Of a DNA stretch of 40,847 nucleotides, positions 16,195 through 24,740 are shown in pieces (positions within the stretch are counted from its first letter, which is position 1; each line of letters starts with the position of its first letter). The notes beneath the pieces were generated by a model. It did no database searches. It worked only from the letters and a program-made list of their open reading frames with translations, and was not told the origin of the DNA. This DNA comes from an uncultured Alphaproteobacteria bacterium (GTDB lineage: Bacteria > Pseudomonadota > Alphaproteobacteria > Rhizobiales > Ancalomicrobiaceae): the NCBI GenBank assembly GCA_937892955.1, contig CALBKH010000027.1:1-40847 (forward strand). The letters run 5' to 3'. The position numbers were made by a program, and so were the translations under genes.

Positions 16195-17499
16195 ATGAAC
16201 GACGCCGCCACCGCCGCGCTTCGGCGCGTATCCAGACACCTGGTGCCCCTTCTCTTCCTCCTCTACCTGTTCAGCTACATCGATCGGGTCAACATCGGTT
16301 ATGCGGCCCTGCAGATGAACAAGGAACTGGGCTTCAGCCCGGCCGTGTTCGGGCTCGGTGCCGGACTGTTGTTCCTCGGCTATGTGCTCTTCGGTATCCC
16401 CAGCAACTTCGTGATGAAGAAGGTCGGCAGTCGCGTCTGGCTGTCGCTTCTGGCGATCGCCTGGGGCGTGGTGGCGGTCGGCAACGCCCTCATCTCGAAC
16501 GAGGCGACGTTCTACGGCATGCGCTTCCTGTTGGGCCTCGCCGAATCCGGCTTCGTCCCCGGGATGCTGCTGTATCTGACCAACTGGTATCCCCAGAGCG
16601 AGCGCGCCAAGGTGGTCTCGACCCTCTACATGGCGACCGCCGTCTCGGTGATCGTCGCCGGACCGCTCTCCGGGGCGATCATGCAGATGGACGGCGTCGC
16701 CGGTCTCTCCGGCTGGAAATGGATCCTGATCCTCGAGGGCGTGCCGCCGATCCTGCTCGGACTCTATGCACTGAAGGCGCTCCCCGAAGGTCCGGCGGAT
16801 GCGACCTGGTTGCCCGCGAACGAGCGCGATCAACTCGTCGCCGCCCTCGCCGAGGGTGATGCGGCACAGGCCGACAAGTCCTACACGACCTTCGCCGCCG
16901 CGCTGCGCGCGCCGATCGTCTGGGTGTTCGGGTTCCTCTATTTCCTGCTCGGCATCGGATTCTTCTCGGTGATGATCTGGCTGCCTCAGGTGGTGAAGCA
17001 GTTGTCGGGTCTGAGCGCCGTCCAGGTGAGTTTCGTCAGCGCCGTTCCCTTCATCTTCGCCTCGGCGGCGATGATGCTCTACGGCCGGCATTCGGACCGC
17101 ACCGGCGAGCGCCAGTGGCATCTCGTCCTCGCCTATGTGGTCGGCGCCGTCGGCCTCGCCGCCAGCGCATGGTTCACGAACCCGATGGCGAGCTTCGTGG
17201 CGATCGCCGTCGCCGCCGTCGGCCTGTGGAGCGCCACGGGTGTGTTCTGGCCGCTGCCGACCGGGTTCCTGTCGGGAAGCGGTGCGACCGGCGGCCTCGC
17301 GCTGATCAACAGCATCGGCATCCTCGGTGGCTTCGTCGGTCCCTATCTCGTCGGCCTGGTCCGCAACGTGACACCCGACTTCTCGACCGCGCTCTATGCG
17401 ATCGCCGCCACCCAGGTCCTCGCCGCGTTGATCGCCACGCAAGTCCATCGCTCCGCCGCCGTCCGGGCGACGCGGGCTGCCGCCACCCCTCGGTCCTGA
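16195..17499 (+). CDS. MFS permease, anion:cation symporter (ACS) family
   Basis: A 434-residue inner-membrane transporter with about 12 helices. It shows ACS-family marks in the first helices (LLFLLYLFSYIDRVNIGYAAL, then LFLGYVLFGIPSNFVMKKVGSRVW and RFLLGLAESGFVPGMLLYLTNWYP). This family includes permeases for phthalate, 4-hydroxyphenylacetate, tartrate and hexuronates. It lies between the nahF-like and nahE-like genes on the same strand, so an aromatic acid such as an upper-pathway intermediate, salicylate or phthalate is likely. Exact substrate is unknown. GAGGA precedes the ATG. It is distinct from the AAHS symporter in the opposing operon. Confidence 0.85.
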   Translation: MNDAATAALRRVSRHLVPLLFLLYLFSYIDRVNIGYAALQMNKELGFSPAVFGLGAGLLFLGYVLFGIPSNFVMKKVGSRVWLSLLAIAWGVVAVGNALISNEATFYGMRFLLGLAESGFVPGMLLYLTNWYPQSERAKVVSTLYMATAVSVIVAGPLSGAIMQMDGVAGLSGWKWILILEGVPPILLGLYALKALPEGPADATWLPANERDQLVAALAEGDAAQADKSYTTFAAALRAPIVWVFGFLYFLLGIGFFSVMIWLPQVVKQLSGLSAVQVSFVSAVPFIFASAAMMLYGRHSDRTGERQWHLVLAYVVGAVGLAASAWFTNPMASFVAIAVAAVGLWSATGVFWPLPTGFLSGSGATGGLALINSIGILGGFVGPYLVGLVRNVTPDFSTALYAIAATQVLAALIATQVHRSAAVRATRAAATPRS

Positions 17500-17543
17500 C
17501 CACGCGACGTCCCGCGTGAGCCCCGTCCCGGCCACGCACCCCG

Positions 17544-17587
17544 CCCCCGCGTTTCCCGACGTCGACGACAGCGTCGAAACGCGGGGG
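17544..17587 (+). other. Intercistronic stem-loop upstream of the nahE-like gene
   Basis: Perfect 12-bp stem CCCCCGCGTTTC (17544-17555) and GAAACGCGGGGG (17576-17587), with a 20-base loop that can pair further inside. It lies 45 bases after the permease stop and 32 bases before the nahE-like ATG. No U-tract follows, so transcription probably continues. Confidence 0.5.
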
Positions 17588-17619
17588 CACAGGACCTCTT
17601 CTTCAACGAGACTCGATCC

Positions 17620-18627
17620 ATGGCCAGACCTCTCCTCACCGTCGACGAAATCCAGGGGTGTTGGGCGATCATGCCCACGCCGGCGAAACCGAACGGATCC
17701 GACGTCGACGCGACCGACACCGTCGATCTCGACGAGACGGCACGAACCGTCGACGCTCTGATCGAAGCCGGCGTGAACGGCATCCTCACCCTCGGCACGC
17801 TCGGCGAATGCGCCACCCTCACCTGGGAGGAGAAGCGGGCCTTCATGGCGACGGCGGCGGAGGCCGGTCGCGGCCGCGTTCCGATCTTCGGCGGCACGAC
17901 CAGCCTCAACACCCGCGAGACGATCCGACAGACCCGCGAAGCGGCCGCCGTCGGCCTCGACGGCGTCATGTTGGGACCGCCGATGTGGTGTGCGCCGGAT
18001 CTCGCCACCGTCGTACAATTCTATCGCGACGTGGCGGAGGCCGCGCCGCAGACGGCGATCTGCGTCTACGCCAACAACGAGGCTTTCAAATTCGACTTCC
18101 CACGCCCCTTCTGGGCGCAGGTCGCCGAGATTCCGCAGGTGGTGACGGCGAAGTACCTCGGCGTCGGCGCCCTTCACGCCGATCTCGAACTCAGCCGCCG
18201 GCGCATCCGCTTCCTCCCCCTCGACGTCGACTACTATGCCGCGGCCCGTCTCGATCCGGAGTTCTGCACGGCGTTCTGGACCAGTGGCGCCGTCTGCGGT
18301 CCGGTGCCGGCGATGGCGCTGCGCGACGAGGTGGCACGCGCCCGGGTCTCGGGCGACTGGTCGGGCGCCAAGTCGATCACCGATCGGATCGCCTCGACCT
18401 ACCGCACCTTGTTCCCCAACGGATCGTTCAAGGACTTCTCGACCTACAACATCGGCCTGGAAAAAGCGCGGATGGACGCGGCCGGTTGGATGGTCGCGGG
18501 ACCCTGCCGGCGCCCCTATCATCTGGTTCCGGAGCCCCATCTCGAAGGCGCGCGCGAATCGGGCCGTCGCTGGGCGGCGCTCCATCGCGAGATGAGCGGG
18601 ACCGGGGGCGGCGCGAACGCCGCGTGA
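17620..18627 (+). CDS. nahE: trans-o-hydroxybenzylidenepyruvate hydratase-aldolase (NahE-like)
   Basis: A 335-residue class I aldolase of the dihydrodipicolinate synthase superfamily. It would split trans-o-hydroxybenzylidenepyruvate into salicylaldehyde and pyruvate. The Schiff-base lysine is K178 in VVTAKYLGVGALH. The N-terminal segment GCWAIMPTPAKPNGSDV, the GTLGECATLTWEEK loop and the pyruvate-site region ICVYANNEAFKFDFPR match the NahE group rather than DapA or NanA. Family length is about 330. It lies upstream of nahD by 30 bases, with the aldehyde dehydrogenase two genes before. PhdJ, which acts on 2-carboxybenzalpyruvate in the phthalate branch of phenanthrene breakdown, is a close homologue and a real alternative. 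Confidence 0.85.
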   Translation: MARPLLTVDEIQGCWAIMPTPAKPNGSDVDATDTVDLDETARTVDALIEAGVNGILTLGTLGECATLTWEEKRAFMATAAEAGRGRVPIFGGTTSLNTRETIRQTREAAAVGLDGVMLGPPMWCAPDLATVVQFYRDVAEAAPQTAICVYANNEAFKFDFPRPFWAQVAEIPQVVTAKYLGVGALHADLELSRRRIRFLPLDVDYYAAARLDPEFCTAFWTSGAVCGPVPAMALRDEVARARVSGDWSGAKSITDRIASTYRTLFPNGSFKDFSTYNIGLEKARMDAAGWMVAGPCRRPYHLVPEPHLEGARESGRRWAALHREMSGTGGGANAA

Positions 18628-18657
18628 GAGTGCAACCGAAGACGAACGGACGACGTC

Positions 18658-19245
18658 ATGAAGACTCTCGACTTCTACTTCGATTTCATGAGCCCCTTCG
18701 CCTATCTGGCGCATCATGAGATCCCGGCCCTGGCGAGATCCCACGATCTGGAGCTCCGGCTCCGGGTCGTCGATCTTCCCACGCTCAAACGGCTCGCCGG
18801 CAACACCGGGCCACGCAACGTCGATATCCCGCCCAAGATCCGCTACCTGAAGGCGGATCTGCAGCGATGGGCGAAACGCTACGGCGTGCCGCTCGTCTTT
18901 CCGCCCTCGCTCGCCTCGGCCCGCCTCAACCGTGGCTTCTTCTTCGCCGTCGATCGCGATGCCGGCGCGGATTTCGTGTCGACCGCCTGGCGGATGGTGT
19001 GGGGTGAAGGGCGCGACATGGGCGACGAGTCCCTGTTCGGCGCCATCGCGGCGCAGATGGGTTGGTCGCGGGCCGATTTTCTCGATTACACGGACAGTGC
19101 CGAGGCGACCGAGCGCTATGAACGCGAAACCGAAGCGGCGGCGGCCCGCGGTGTCTTCGGCGTACCGACGATGATCGTCGACGATCAGATGTGGTGGGGG
19201 AACGATCGGATCGACTTCCTTCGGGAATATCTGGCCGCGACCTGA
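18658..19245 (+). CDS. nahD: 2-hydroxychromene-2-carboxylate isomerase (NahD-like)
   Basis: A 195-residue kappa-class GST/DsbA-fold enzyme that interconverts 2-hydroxychromene-2-carboxylate and trans-o-hydroxybenzylidenepyruvate, using glutathione as cofactor. The active-site serine is S12 in YFDFMSPFAYLA, replacing the cysteine of DsbA. The cis-Pro loop reads RGVFGVPTMIVDDQMWWGNDR near the C-terminus, as in characterised NahD. Length is close to the usual ~200. It follows the nahE-like gene by 30 bases and provides that enzyme's substrate. Its presence argues that the route here runs through 2-hydroxychromene-2-carboxylate to salicylaldehyde, not only through the phthalate-type branch. Confidence 0.9.
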   Translation: MKTLDFYFDFMSPFAYLAHHEIPALARSHDLELRLRVVDLPTLKRLAGNTGPRNVDIPPKIRYLKADLQRWAKRYGVPLVFPPSLASARLNRGFFFAVDRDAGADFVSTAWRMVWGEGRDMGDESLFGAIAAQMGWSRADFLDYTDSAEATERYERETEAAAARGVFGVPTMIVDDQMWWGNDRIDFLREYLAAT

Positions 19246-19466
19246 GCCGCGGCAATTCCGGGGCGGGCGGCCGAATTCCTCACACCGAGGTGGAAGGTCC
19301 GCCAACCCGAGCAGACCTCCGCGCGGCGTCGCTTCCATCGTAGCGACGTGGCGCGGCTCGGAGTCCTCGCATATCGTGGCGGCCCAGCCTTCGTGAGCGG
19401 TTCCGAAGGCGGTACTCCAGGCCTCCGGAGCTCGGGACGAAGAATGCCGCGAGGTCGTCGACGCAC

Positions 19467-20408
19467 ATGACCGATCCGATCCGATCCCTTCGCACCGTCA
19501 ACCTCAATCTCCTGCCGGTTCTGGCCGAACTTCTCCGCTGCCGGAACGTCACGCATGCCGCGTCGATCCTCAATCTCACCCAATCGACCGTGAGCGGAGC
19601 GCTCCGGCAGTTGAGGGAGATTCTCGGCGATCCGATTCTGGTGCAGCGCGGCCGCGAGATGCAGCTGACGGAGCGGGCTCGCGACATGATCCCCGAAGTC
19701 GAGCATCTGGTCGAACTCGCCAGTCGCCTCCTGCGAGCAGAGGATTTCGACCCCGCGACGGCCCGCACGAATTTTCAGATCGCAACCGCGGATTACCTCT
19801 CGGCGCTGATCGCCTCGCAGGTCGGCCGTCTGCTGCAGGCCAGCGCACCGAACGTCTCGCTGACGCTGCTGCCGACACCCGGGTCCTCGGCGAAGTCACT
19901 GATCCAGGGCACGCTCGATCTCATCATCTGTCCGAACCGGCGTTCGAACCTTCAGGCCTGCGGCATTTCCGAGGACGACGGCGACTTCGAGTTGGAGGTG
20001 TTCAAGCGAGAGCGGTGGTCGGCGATCCAATGCGCCGCGCACCCGTCCGCCGGACGCGATCTCGATTTCGAGGAGTACTTCGCACGTCCGCACGCGATCT
20101 ATTGCCGTACCGACGGACGCAACACGATCGAGCAGGATGCCCTGGTGAACATCGGGGCCGTCCAGAAGAATTCCATCCTAGTCCCCTATTTCACCTTGTT
20201 GCCGCAGATCGTCGTGGGAAGCGATCTGATCGCCCTCATCCCGCAGACACTGGCCGAACACTATTCCAAGGCGTTCCATATCGACGTCTTTCGACCGCCC
20301 TTCGAAATACCGCCGCTCGAGTCGGCGATGATCTGGGCGAAGAACCGGGAGTTTTCTCCGAGCCTTCGATGGTTGCGATCGATCGTCCGCGGCTTCGGCG
20401 ATCCTTGA
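19467..20408 (+). CDS. LysR-family regulator, NodD-like type
   Basis: A 313-residue LysR protein. The helix-turn-helix is in the first 65 residues (LNLLPVLAELLRCRNVTHAASILNLTQSTVSGALRQLREILGDPILVQRG), followed by a periplasmic-binding-protein-like effector domain (residues ~95-300). The opening LNLLPVLAELL and overall length resemble the NodD/LinR/NahR side of the family. It lies downstream of nahD in the same direction, with a 220-bp gap that probably carries its own promoter. It may control the nahF-permease-nahE-nahD unit or be a second sensor of aromatic acids. No target site could be assigned. Confidence 0.82.
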   Translation: MTDPIRSLRTVNLNLLPVLAELLRCRNVTHAASILNLTQSTVSGALRQLREILGDPILVQRGREMQLTERARDMIPEVEHLVELASRLLRAEDFDPATARTNFQIATADYLSALIASQVGRLLQASAPNVSLTLLPTPGSSAKSLIQGTLDLIICPNRRSNLQACGISEDDGDFELEVFKRERWSAIQCAAHPSAGRDLDFEEYFARPHAIYCRTDGRNTIEQDALVNIGAVQKNSILVPYFTLLPQIVVGSDLIALIPQTLAEHYSKAFHIDVFRPPFEIPPLESAMIWAKNREFSPSLRWLRSIVRGFGDP

Positions 20409-20557
20409 AAGCCCGACCCCAGAAGTCGAAACGCGTCGAAATCGCATGCTTCGGGTACGCAACGCCGGCGACGCGGCCGAGACGGCCGTCTTTCGCCGCG
20501 CGAGGCGCAGTGCGAGAGGCGACCAGTCGTAGGACCGGCCGCCCCCTCGCAAGGGCG

Positions 20558-21286
20558 TCACCAGGGCAACGTTCCCTGATCGTTGAAGAAGCCACCGTTG
20601 GGACCGTCGTCGTCCAACAGCGCCATCCGAAGAATCACGACGGCGGCTTCTTCGGTGGTCCGCGACGGCAGGTAATTGGTCGCGGCCGTCGCCGTGTAGC
20701 CGGGGCAGATCGCGTTGACCTTGAAGCCCTTGTCGGCGAGCGCCGCGGCATAACTCACGGTGAGAGCGTTCACCGCCGCCTTCGAGGCGGAATAGGTCGG
20801 TGTCACCTTGTCGGCATGTTCCCAAGTCGGGTCGTGGCGCAACCCGAAGGAGGCCAGCTCCGAGGAGACGTTGACGATCCGCGGTGCGGCGCTCTGCTCC
20901 AACAGCGGCAACATCGCTTCGGTCAGGCGCAGGCCACCGACCACGTTGATCGCCAGCGTCTGCTCGATCTTGTCGACCGCGCTCAGACCGGGCACGTAGT
21001 CGAGCCCGACCCCGGCATTGTTCACCAGGATATCGATGCGGCCGAGGTCGCGCTCCAGCTTTTCAGCCAGGGCGGCGACGCTCGCCGGATCGGTCACGTC
21101 GAGCTGCATCGCGGTCACCGATCCACCCGCGTCGCGCAGGGGCGCGGCGACCGCTTCGCCCGCGGCCGGGTCGCGGCTGCCCAACAACACGTGAACGCCC
21201 GCTTGCGCGAGCCCTGCCGCGACCGCGGCGCCGATGCCGCGATTGGCGCCGCTGACCAGCGCGATCTTCTGTTCGGTTCCCGTCAT
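20558..21286 (-). CDS. Short-chain dehydrogenase/reductase, predicted SoxR target
   Basis: A 242-residue classical SDR. The cofactor motif SGANRGIGAAVA is at residues ~12-23, NNAG at about 88, with catalytic serine in VNVSSELAS and the YSASK pair. The ending NGGFFNDQGTLPW is like that of carbonyl/quinone-reducing SDRs. It probably reduces a carbonyl or quinone with NADPH; the substrate is not known. It is divergent from soxR. On its strand, about 100 bp upstream, is a TTGACC-N19-TATAAG promoter with a SoxR box in the spacer, so it should be induced by redox-cycling compounds through SoxR. The GGAG ribosome site is about 11 bases from the ATG. Confidence 0.86.
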   Translation of the reverse strand: MTGTEQKIALVSGANRGIGAAVAAGLAQAGVHVLLGSRDPAAGEAVAAPLRDAGGSVTAMQLDVTDPASVAALAEKLERDLGRIDILVNNAGVGLDYVPGLSAVDKIEQTLAINVVGGLRLTEAMLPLLEQSAAPRIVNVSSELASFGLRHDPTWEHADKVTPTYSASKAAVNALTVSYAAALADKGFKVNAICPGYTATAATNYLPSRTTEEAAVVILRMALLDDDGPNGGFFNDQGTLPW

Positions 21287-21393
21287 TCTCGCGTCCGCTC
21301 CATCTCGCGCGGCGCCGGGATCGGGCCCGTCGCGCCGCCTCCACCCCGACCGCCGATCGGACCCGGGGGGCTTGCTCGAACAAGCCGACGGTA

Positions 21394-21424
21394 CTTATAA
21401 AACCTCGAGTAAGGTTGAGGTCAA
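21394..21424 (-). promoter_or_regulatory. SoxR-type promoter with 19-bp spacer, driving the SDR gene
   Basis: On the minus strand the -35 TTGACC (21419-21424) and -10 TATAAG (21394-21399) are exactly 19 bp apart. The overlong spacer is the hallmark of MerR/SoxR-activated promoters, where oxidised SoxR distorts the DNA to realign the elements. The SoxR box fills the spacer. Confidence 0.75.
21403..21420. promoter_or_regulatory. SoxR box
   Basis: CCTCGAGTAAGGTTGAGG, an 18-bp dyad keeping both outer parts of the known SoxR operator (CCTC-AGT and TTGAGG). It lies 17 bases before the soxR ATG and inside the spacer of the opposing SDR promoter. A plus-strand promoter TTGCTC (21372-21377) N17 TTATAA (21395-21400) for soxR runs into it, so SoxR should also repress its own gene. 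Confidence 0.82.
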
Positions 21425-21437
21425 TGGGGAATCGACC

Positions 21438-21920
21438 ATGCCCGCGACGACGAATGCGCCCCGAGTCCCGCCGAAGTTTCTGAGCGTCGGGCAAGTGGCG
21501 CGGCGGGCCGGTGTGGCCGTTTCGACGCTGCACTTCTACGAGGAGAAGGGATTGATCGCCTCCTCGAGGAGTGCCGGAAACCAACGCCGATATCCGCGTG
21601 ACGTGCTTCGCCGCGTCGCGATCATCCGCGTGGCGCAGGACCTCGGCTTTTCTCTCGCCGAGATCGCGGCGCTGCTGACCCCGTTTCCGCCCGGTTCGGC
21701 TCCGGATGCGCGCGCGGTGCGCGACATGGTCGCGGGTTGGAAGGCGGCGATCCAGGCGCGCATCGATGGGCTGAGCGAATTGCGCGACAAACTCGACGGC
21801 TGCATCGGTTGCGGTTGTCTGTCGAAGGACGTCTGCCCGCTGCGCAATCCCGCGGACCGGCTGGCGAACGAGGGGACGGGCCCGGTGCTGCTCGAGGCCG
21901 GACGGCGCAGACCTTCGTGA
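21438..21920 (+). CDS. soxR: Redox-sensitive regulator SoxR (MerR family)
   Basis: A 160-residue MerR-family regulator with an N-terminal winged helix-turn-helix (LSVGQVARRAGVAVSTLHFYEEKGL), a dimerising helix, and the [2Fe-2S] cysteines C122, C125, C127 and C133 in GCIGCGCLSKDVCPLRNP. That cluster motif is diagnostic for SoxR. Oxidation of the cluster by redox-cycling compounds switches it to an activator. The ATG at 21438 has GGGGA 9 bases upstream. No soxS is present, so as in other non-enteric bacteria it should act directly on its target, here the divergent SDR. Quinones from gentisate or catechol oxidation could be the natural signal; that is inference. Confidence 0.95.
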   Translation: MPATTNAPRVPPKFLSVGQVARRAGVAVSTLHFYEEKGLIASSRSAGNQRRYPRDVLRRVAIIRVAQDLGFSLAEIAALLTPFPPGSAPDARAVRDMVAGWKAAIQARIDGLSELRDKLDGCIGCGCLSKDVCPLRNPADRLANEGTGPVLLEAGRRRPS

Positions 21921-21961
21921 GCCAGATCGCCCGATCGCCGCTACCCGGTCGGATCGAACGC

Positions 21962-22987
21962 TCAGCCGAGATGGATCGAGCCGGCCCCGGTGGTTCGCAG
22001 TGCCGCCGATCCCGCGGCGTCGTCCCATCCCGCGGGCCCGTCGGCGGGTCGCGGGCCCTCCCCGAGCGCGTTCTTTCGCATGTTGTCGACGTCGCGTTTG
22101 GGTGGAAGGCCGAAAAGCCGGCCGTATTCGCGACTGAATTGTGAAGGACTGTCGTATCCGACGCGATAGGCCGCGCTCGCGGCATCGCAGCTCTCGTTCA
22201 ACATCAGCCTGCGCGCTTCGTTGAGCCGCAGCCATTTCTGATATTGCAGCGGGCTCATCGCGGTCAGCTGACGAAAGTGCTGATGGAGGCTCGACGGGCT
22301 CATCTGCACATGGTCGGCGAGTTCGTCGACACGCAGTCGACGGCCGTAATTGGCCTTCAGCCAGTCGATCGCCCGCGCGATCCGTTGGCTCGGGCTACCC
22401 ACCGAGACGATCTGCAACAGTCGCGGCGCCAAATCGCTCTGCAACAGCCGATAGTGGATCTCCCGCTCGATCGCGGGGGCGAGAAACGCGATCGCCTCGG
22501 GTTCGCGCAGCAGCGCCAGCAGACGACCGATCGGCTCCAACAGGTCCGAGGTGAGTGTGCCGATCGCGGCGCTCGCCCCATCGGCCCTCCCCTTCCGCGG
22601 CAGGCGCATCTGCGCGATCAGTTCGGCGATGACGCGGAGGTCGAGTTTGAGCGCCAAGCCGAGGCAGGGGACCTCCGGGCTCGCCTCGAGCACCTGCGAA
22701 CTGCCCGGAAGGTCGAGCGACGCGAGAAGAAATCGCTCGTTGTCGTAGACCAGAGCGCTCTCGCCGATCAGCAACTGTTTCGCACCCTGGGTGACGAGAA
22801 CGATACTGGGCTCCAAACGGCACCGGCAGGGCCCGGTGACCGCCTCGCGTCGAAACAGCATGAGGTTCGGTACCGCCGTCCGACGGTCTTCGGTTCCGAC
22901 CGTCCGATCGGCGATGAGCTTCGAAAGCTCGGCTTGCCTTGCGCGAAGCGCCGCCCTCCTCGGCTCGATCTCGGTCTGGTCGGTCAT
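21962..22987 (-). CDS. AraC-family regulator, YqhC-like
   Basis: A 341-residue regulator. The N-terminal half is an AraC_N domain like that of E. coli YqhC (SIVLVTQGAKQLLIGESALVYDNERFLLASLDLPGSSQVLEASPEVPCLGLALKLD). The C-terminal ~100 residues hold the two AraC helix-turn-helix motifs (DELADHVQMSPSSLHQHFRQLT and SAAYRVGYDSPSQFSREYGRLFG). The ATG at 22987 has a strong GAGGAGGGG site; the frame is open above it but looks non-coding. YqhC activates aldehyde reductase genes in response to aldehydes. Here the divergent SDR, cupin and cyclophilin-like genes are the likely targets. The 3' ends of this gene and soxR converge with about 40 bp between. Confidence 0.87.
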   Translation of the reverse strand: MTDQTEIEPRRAALRARQAELSKLIADRTVGTEDRRTAVPNLMLFRREAVTGPCRCRLEPSIVLVTQGAKQLLIGESALVYDNERFLLASLDLPGSSQVLEASPEVPCLGLALKLDLRVIAELIAQMRLPRKGRADGASAAIGTLTSDLLEPIGRLLALLREPEAIAFLAPAIEREIHYRLLQSDLAPRLLQIVSVGSPSQRIARAIDWLKANYGRRLRVDELADHVQMSPSSLHQHFRQLTAMSPLQYQKWLRLNEARRLMLNESCDAASAAYRVGYDSPSQFSREYGRLFGLPPKRDVDNMRKNALGEGPRPADGPAGWDDAAGSAALRTTGAGSIHLG

Positions 22988-23318
22988 CGGCCCCCTCCTC
23001 GGGTGCATGCGGCGCGGTCCCCGATCTCGCAATCCCCGTACGCGTCGGGATGCGGTCGGAACGTCCGGCGGGCGGCGGTCGGCAGGAGCGGCCGAGCCGA
23101 AACAGCTCGGATTATTCCCCGATTGCAGGGGTACTCCGCTGCGGCGCGCCTGTCGCCGAAAATCACGGACCATGGAGGATCGGGCAAGAAATCGATCGGA
23201 TCATTCTATCGCCTCCCGACCGAGCCATGGAATGGTGCAGAGGTCGATCAAACGCGACGGATCCCGGGACGCCCGACGTGGACGCTCCGGTCGATCCGCA
23301 GACAGACAGAGGCCCGAC
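22988..23318. promoter_or_regulatory. Divergent intergenic region of the YqhC-like regulator and SDR genes
   Basis: A 331-bp gene-free stretch between divergent starts. It must hold the promoters of both genes, but I could not identify a convincing -35/-10 pair or operator. The open frames crossing it are arginine-rich and look non-coding. Confidence 0.4.
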
Positions 23319-24062
23319 ATGCTCGAAGACAAGGTCGTGATCATCACCGGAGCTTCCTCCGGTATCGGTGAGGCGACGGCGACCCTACTCGCCGCCAAGG
23401 GTGCGAAGGTCGTTCTCGGCGCCCGCCGCGAAGACAAGCTGAAGGCGATCGCCGACGCCATCCGAGCCGCCGGCGGCGAAGCGGCCCACGCCGTTCTCGA
23501 CGTCACCAAGCCGGAAGCCAACGACGCGATCGTCAAGCTCGCCCAGGACACGTTCGGCCGGGTCGACGCCATTCTGCTCAACGCCGGCATCATGCCGGTG
23601 TCGCCCATCTCCGCTCTCAAGACGGCGGAGTGGAAGCAGATGGTCGACGTCAACATCAACGGCGTCCTCAACGGGGTCGCCGCCGTCATGCCGATCTTCA
23701 CCGCGCAGAAGTCCGGTCATATTCTGGCGGTCTCGTCGGTCGCCGGCATCAAGGCCTATCCCGGCACCGCCGTCTACGGCGGCACCAAGTGGTTCGTCCG
23801 CGACTTCATGGAATGCCTGCGCATGGAATCGGCCATGGAGGGCACGAACATCCGCACCGCGACGCTCTATCCGGCCGCCATCAACACCGAGCTGTTGAAC
23901 ACCATCACCGACGAGGGCGCGGCACAGGGCATGGCCGGTCTCTATGCGGCCTTCGGCATCTCGCCGGCGCGGGTCGCCGACGTCGTCGCCTTCGCGCTCG
24001 ACATGCCGGAGGACACGACCGTCAACGAGTTCACCGTCGGCCCCGCCAAGCAACCCTGGTGA
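23319..24062 (+). CDS. Short-chain dehydrogenase/reductase, aldehyde-stress group
   Basis: A 247-residue classical SDR with GASSGIGEATA at residues ~10-20, LNAG in place of the usual NNAG, and the catalytic Ser/Tyr/Lys set in LAVSSVAGIKAYPGTAVYGGTKWFV. The C-terminal EFTVGPAKQPW is common in the YdfG-like group of NADP-dependent reductases. It is divergent from a YqhC-like regulator and followed by a cupin and a cyclophilin-like gene, a grouping that suggests detoxification of aldehydes or ketones. The actual substrate is unknown. The ribosome site (AGAGG) is weak. Confidence 0.85.
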   Translation: MLEDKVVIITGASSGIGEATATLLAAKGAKVVLGARREDKLKAIADAIRAAGGEAAHAVLDVTKPEANDAIVKLAQDTFGRVDAILLNAGIMPVSPISALKTAEWKQMVDVNINGVLNGVAAVMPIFTAQKSGHILAVSSVAGIKAYPGTAVYGGTKWFVRDFMECLRMESAMEGTNIRTATLYPAAINTELLNTITDEGAAQGMAGLYAAFGISPARVADVVAFALDMPEDTTVNEFTVGPAKQPW

Positions 24063-24257
24063 GGGCCGGACCTCGGCGCCGGATCGGTCGCGCGCGGGCC
24101 TCCTCTCTCCCCGCGCGCCGGCTCCGTCGCGATCGACGAACTCCGGGATGGTGAGACCGTGGACATTCCGGTTCGCCCATTCCCGAGAAACACGTCCGAC
24201 CGATCGCGTCGGACCTCGGTCGCCCGACCATCGGCGGCGATGACGAAAGGAACCGAC

Positions 24258-24656
24258 ATGAAGATCTCTCGCGTAGGGTCGGCACCGTCCGCGAAAGGCC
24301 CCGCGGACTGGTTCACCGGAACGGTGCGGATCGATCCGCTGTTCGCGGCGGAAGATCCCGGCCGTGCGACCGGGGCGTCCGTCACCTTCGAGCCGGGTGC
24401 TCGAACCGCATGGCACATGCATCCGGCGGGCCAGACGCTGATCGTCACGGCGGGCTTCGGCCGCGTGCAGCGCGAGGGCGGACCGATCGAGGAGATCCGC
24501 CCCGGCGACGTGGTGTGGATCTCGGCCGGTGAGAAGCACTGGCACGGCGCAGCACCGGACGTCGCCATGACCCACATCGCCATCCAGGAAGTGGTCGACG
24601 GGTCGGCCGTGACCTGGAACGAACACGTCTCGGACGCTCGGTACGACCCGAAGTGA
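24258..24656 (+). CDS. Small cupin-domain protein
   Basis: A 132-residue single cupin. Cupin motif 1 is seen in ARTAWHMHPAGQTLIVTAGFG, with the HxH metal pair, and motif 2 in GDVVWISAGEKHWHGAAP. It resembles the cupins related to bacterial mandelonitrile lyase and those paired with carboxymuconolactone-decarboxylase-like proteins, but function is not known and those activities should not be assumed. AAAGGAA precedes the ATG. It lies 195 bp after the SDR and before a secreted cyclophilin-like gene, all on one strand, so it is probably part of the YqhC-like regulon. Confidence 0.82.
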   Translation: MKISRVGSAPSAKGPADWFTGTVRIDPLFAAEDPGRATGASVTFEPGARTAWHMHPAGQTLIVTAGFGRVQREGGPIEEIRPGDVVWISAGEKHWHGAAPDVAMTHIAIQEVVDGSAVTWNEHVSDARYDPK

Positions 24657-24740
24657 CCCGGAGCGGCGACGCGGCCGGCGGAGCGAGCCCCGCCGCGGGT
24701 CCTTCGCTCTCCTCGCGGTACGAACACGGAGGAACGATCG

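Noticed and set aside
16096..19338. A 1080-codon minus-strand open frame
   Set aside because: It is antisense to the permease, nahE-like and nahD-like genes. Composition is that of a shadow frame, with no motifs and no ribosome site.
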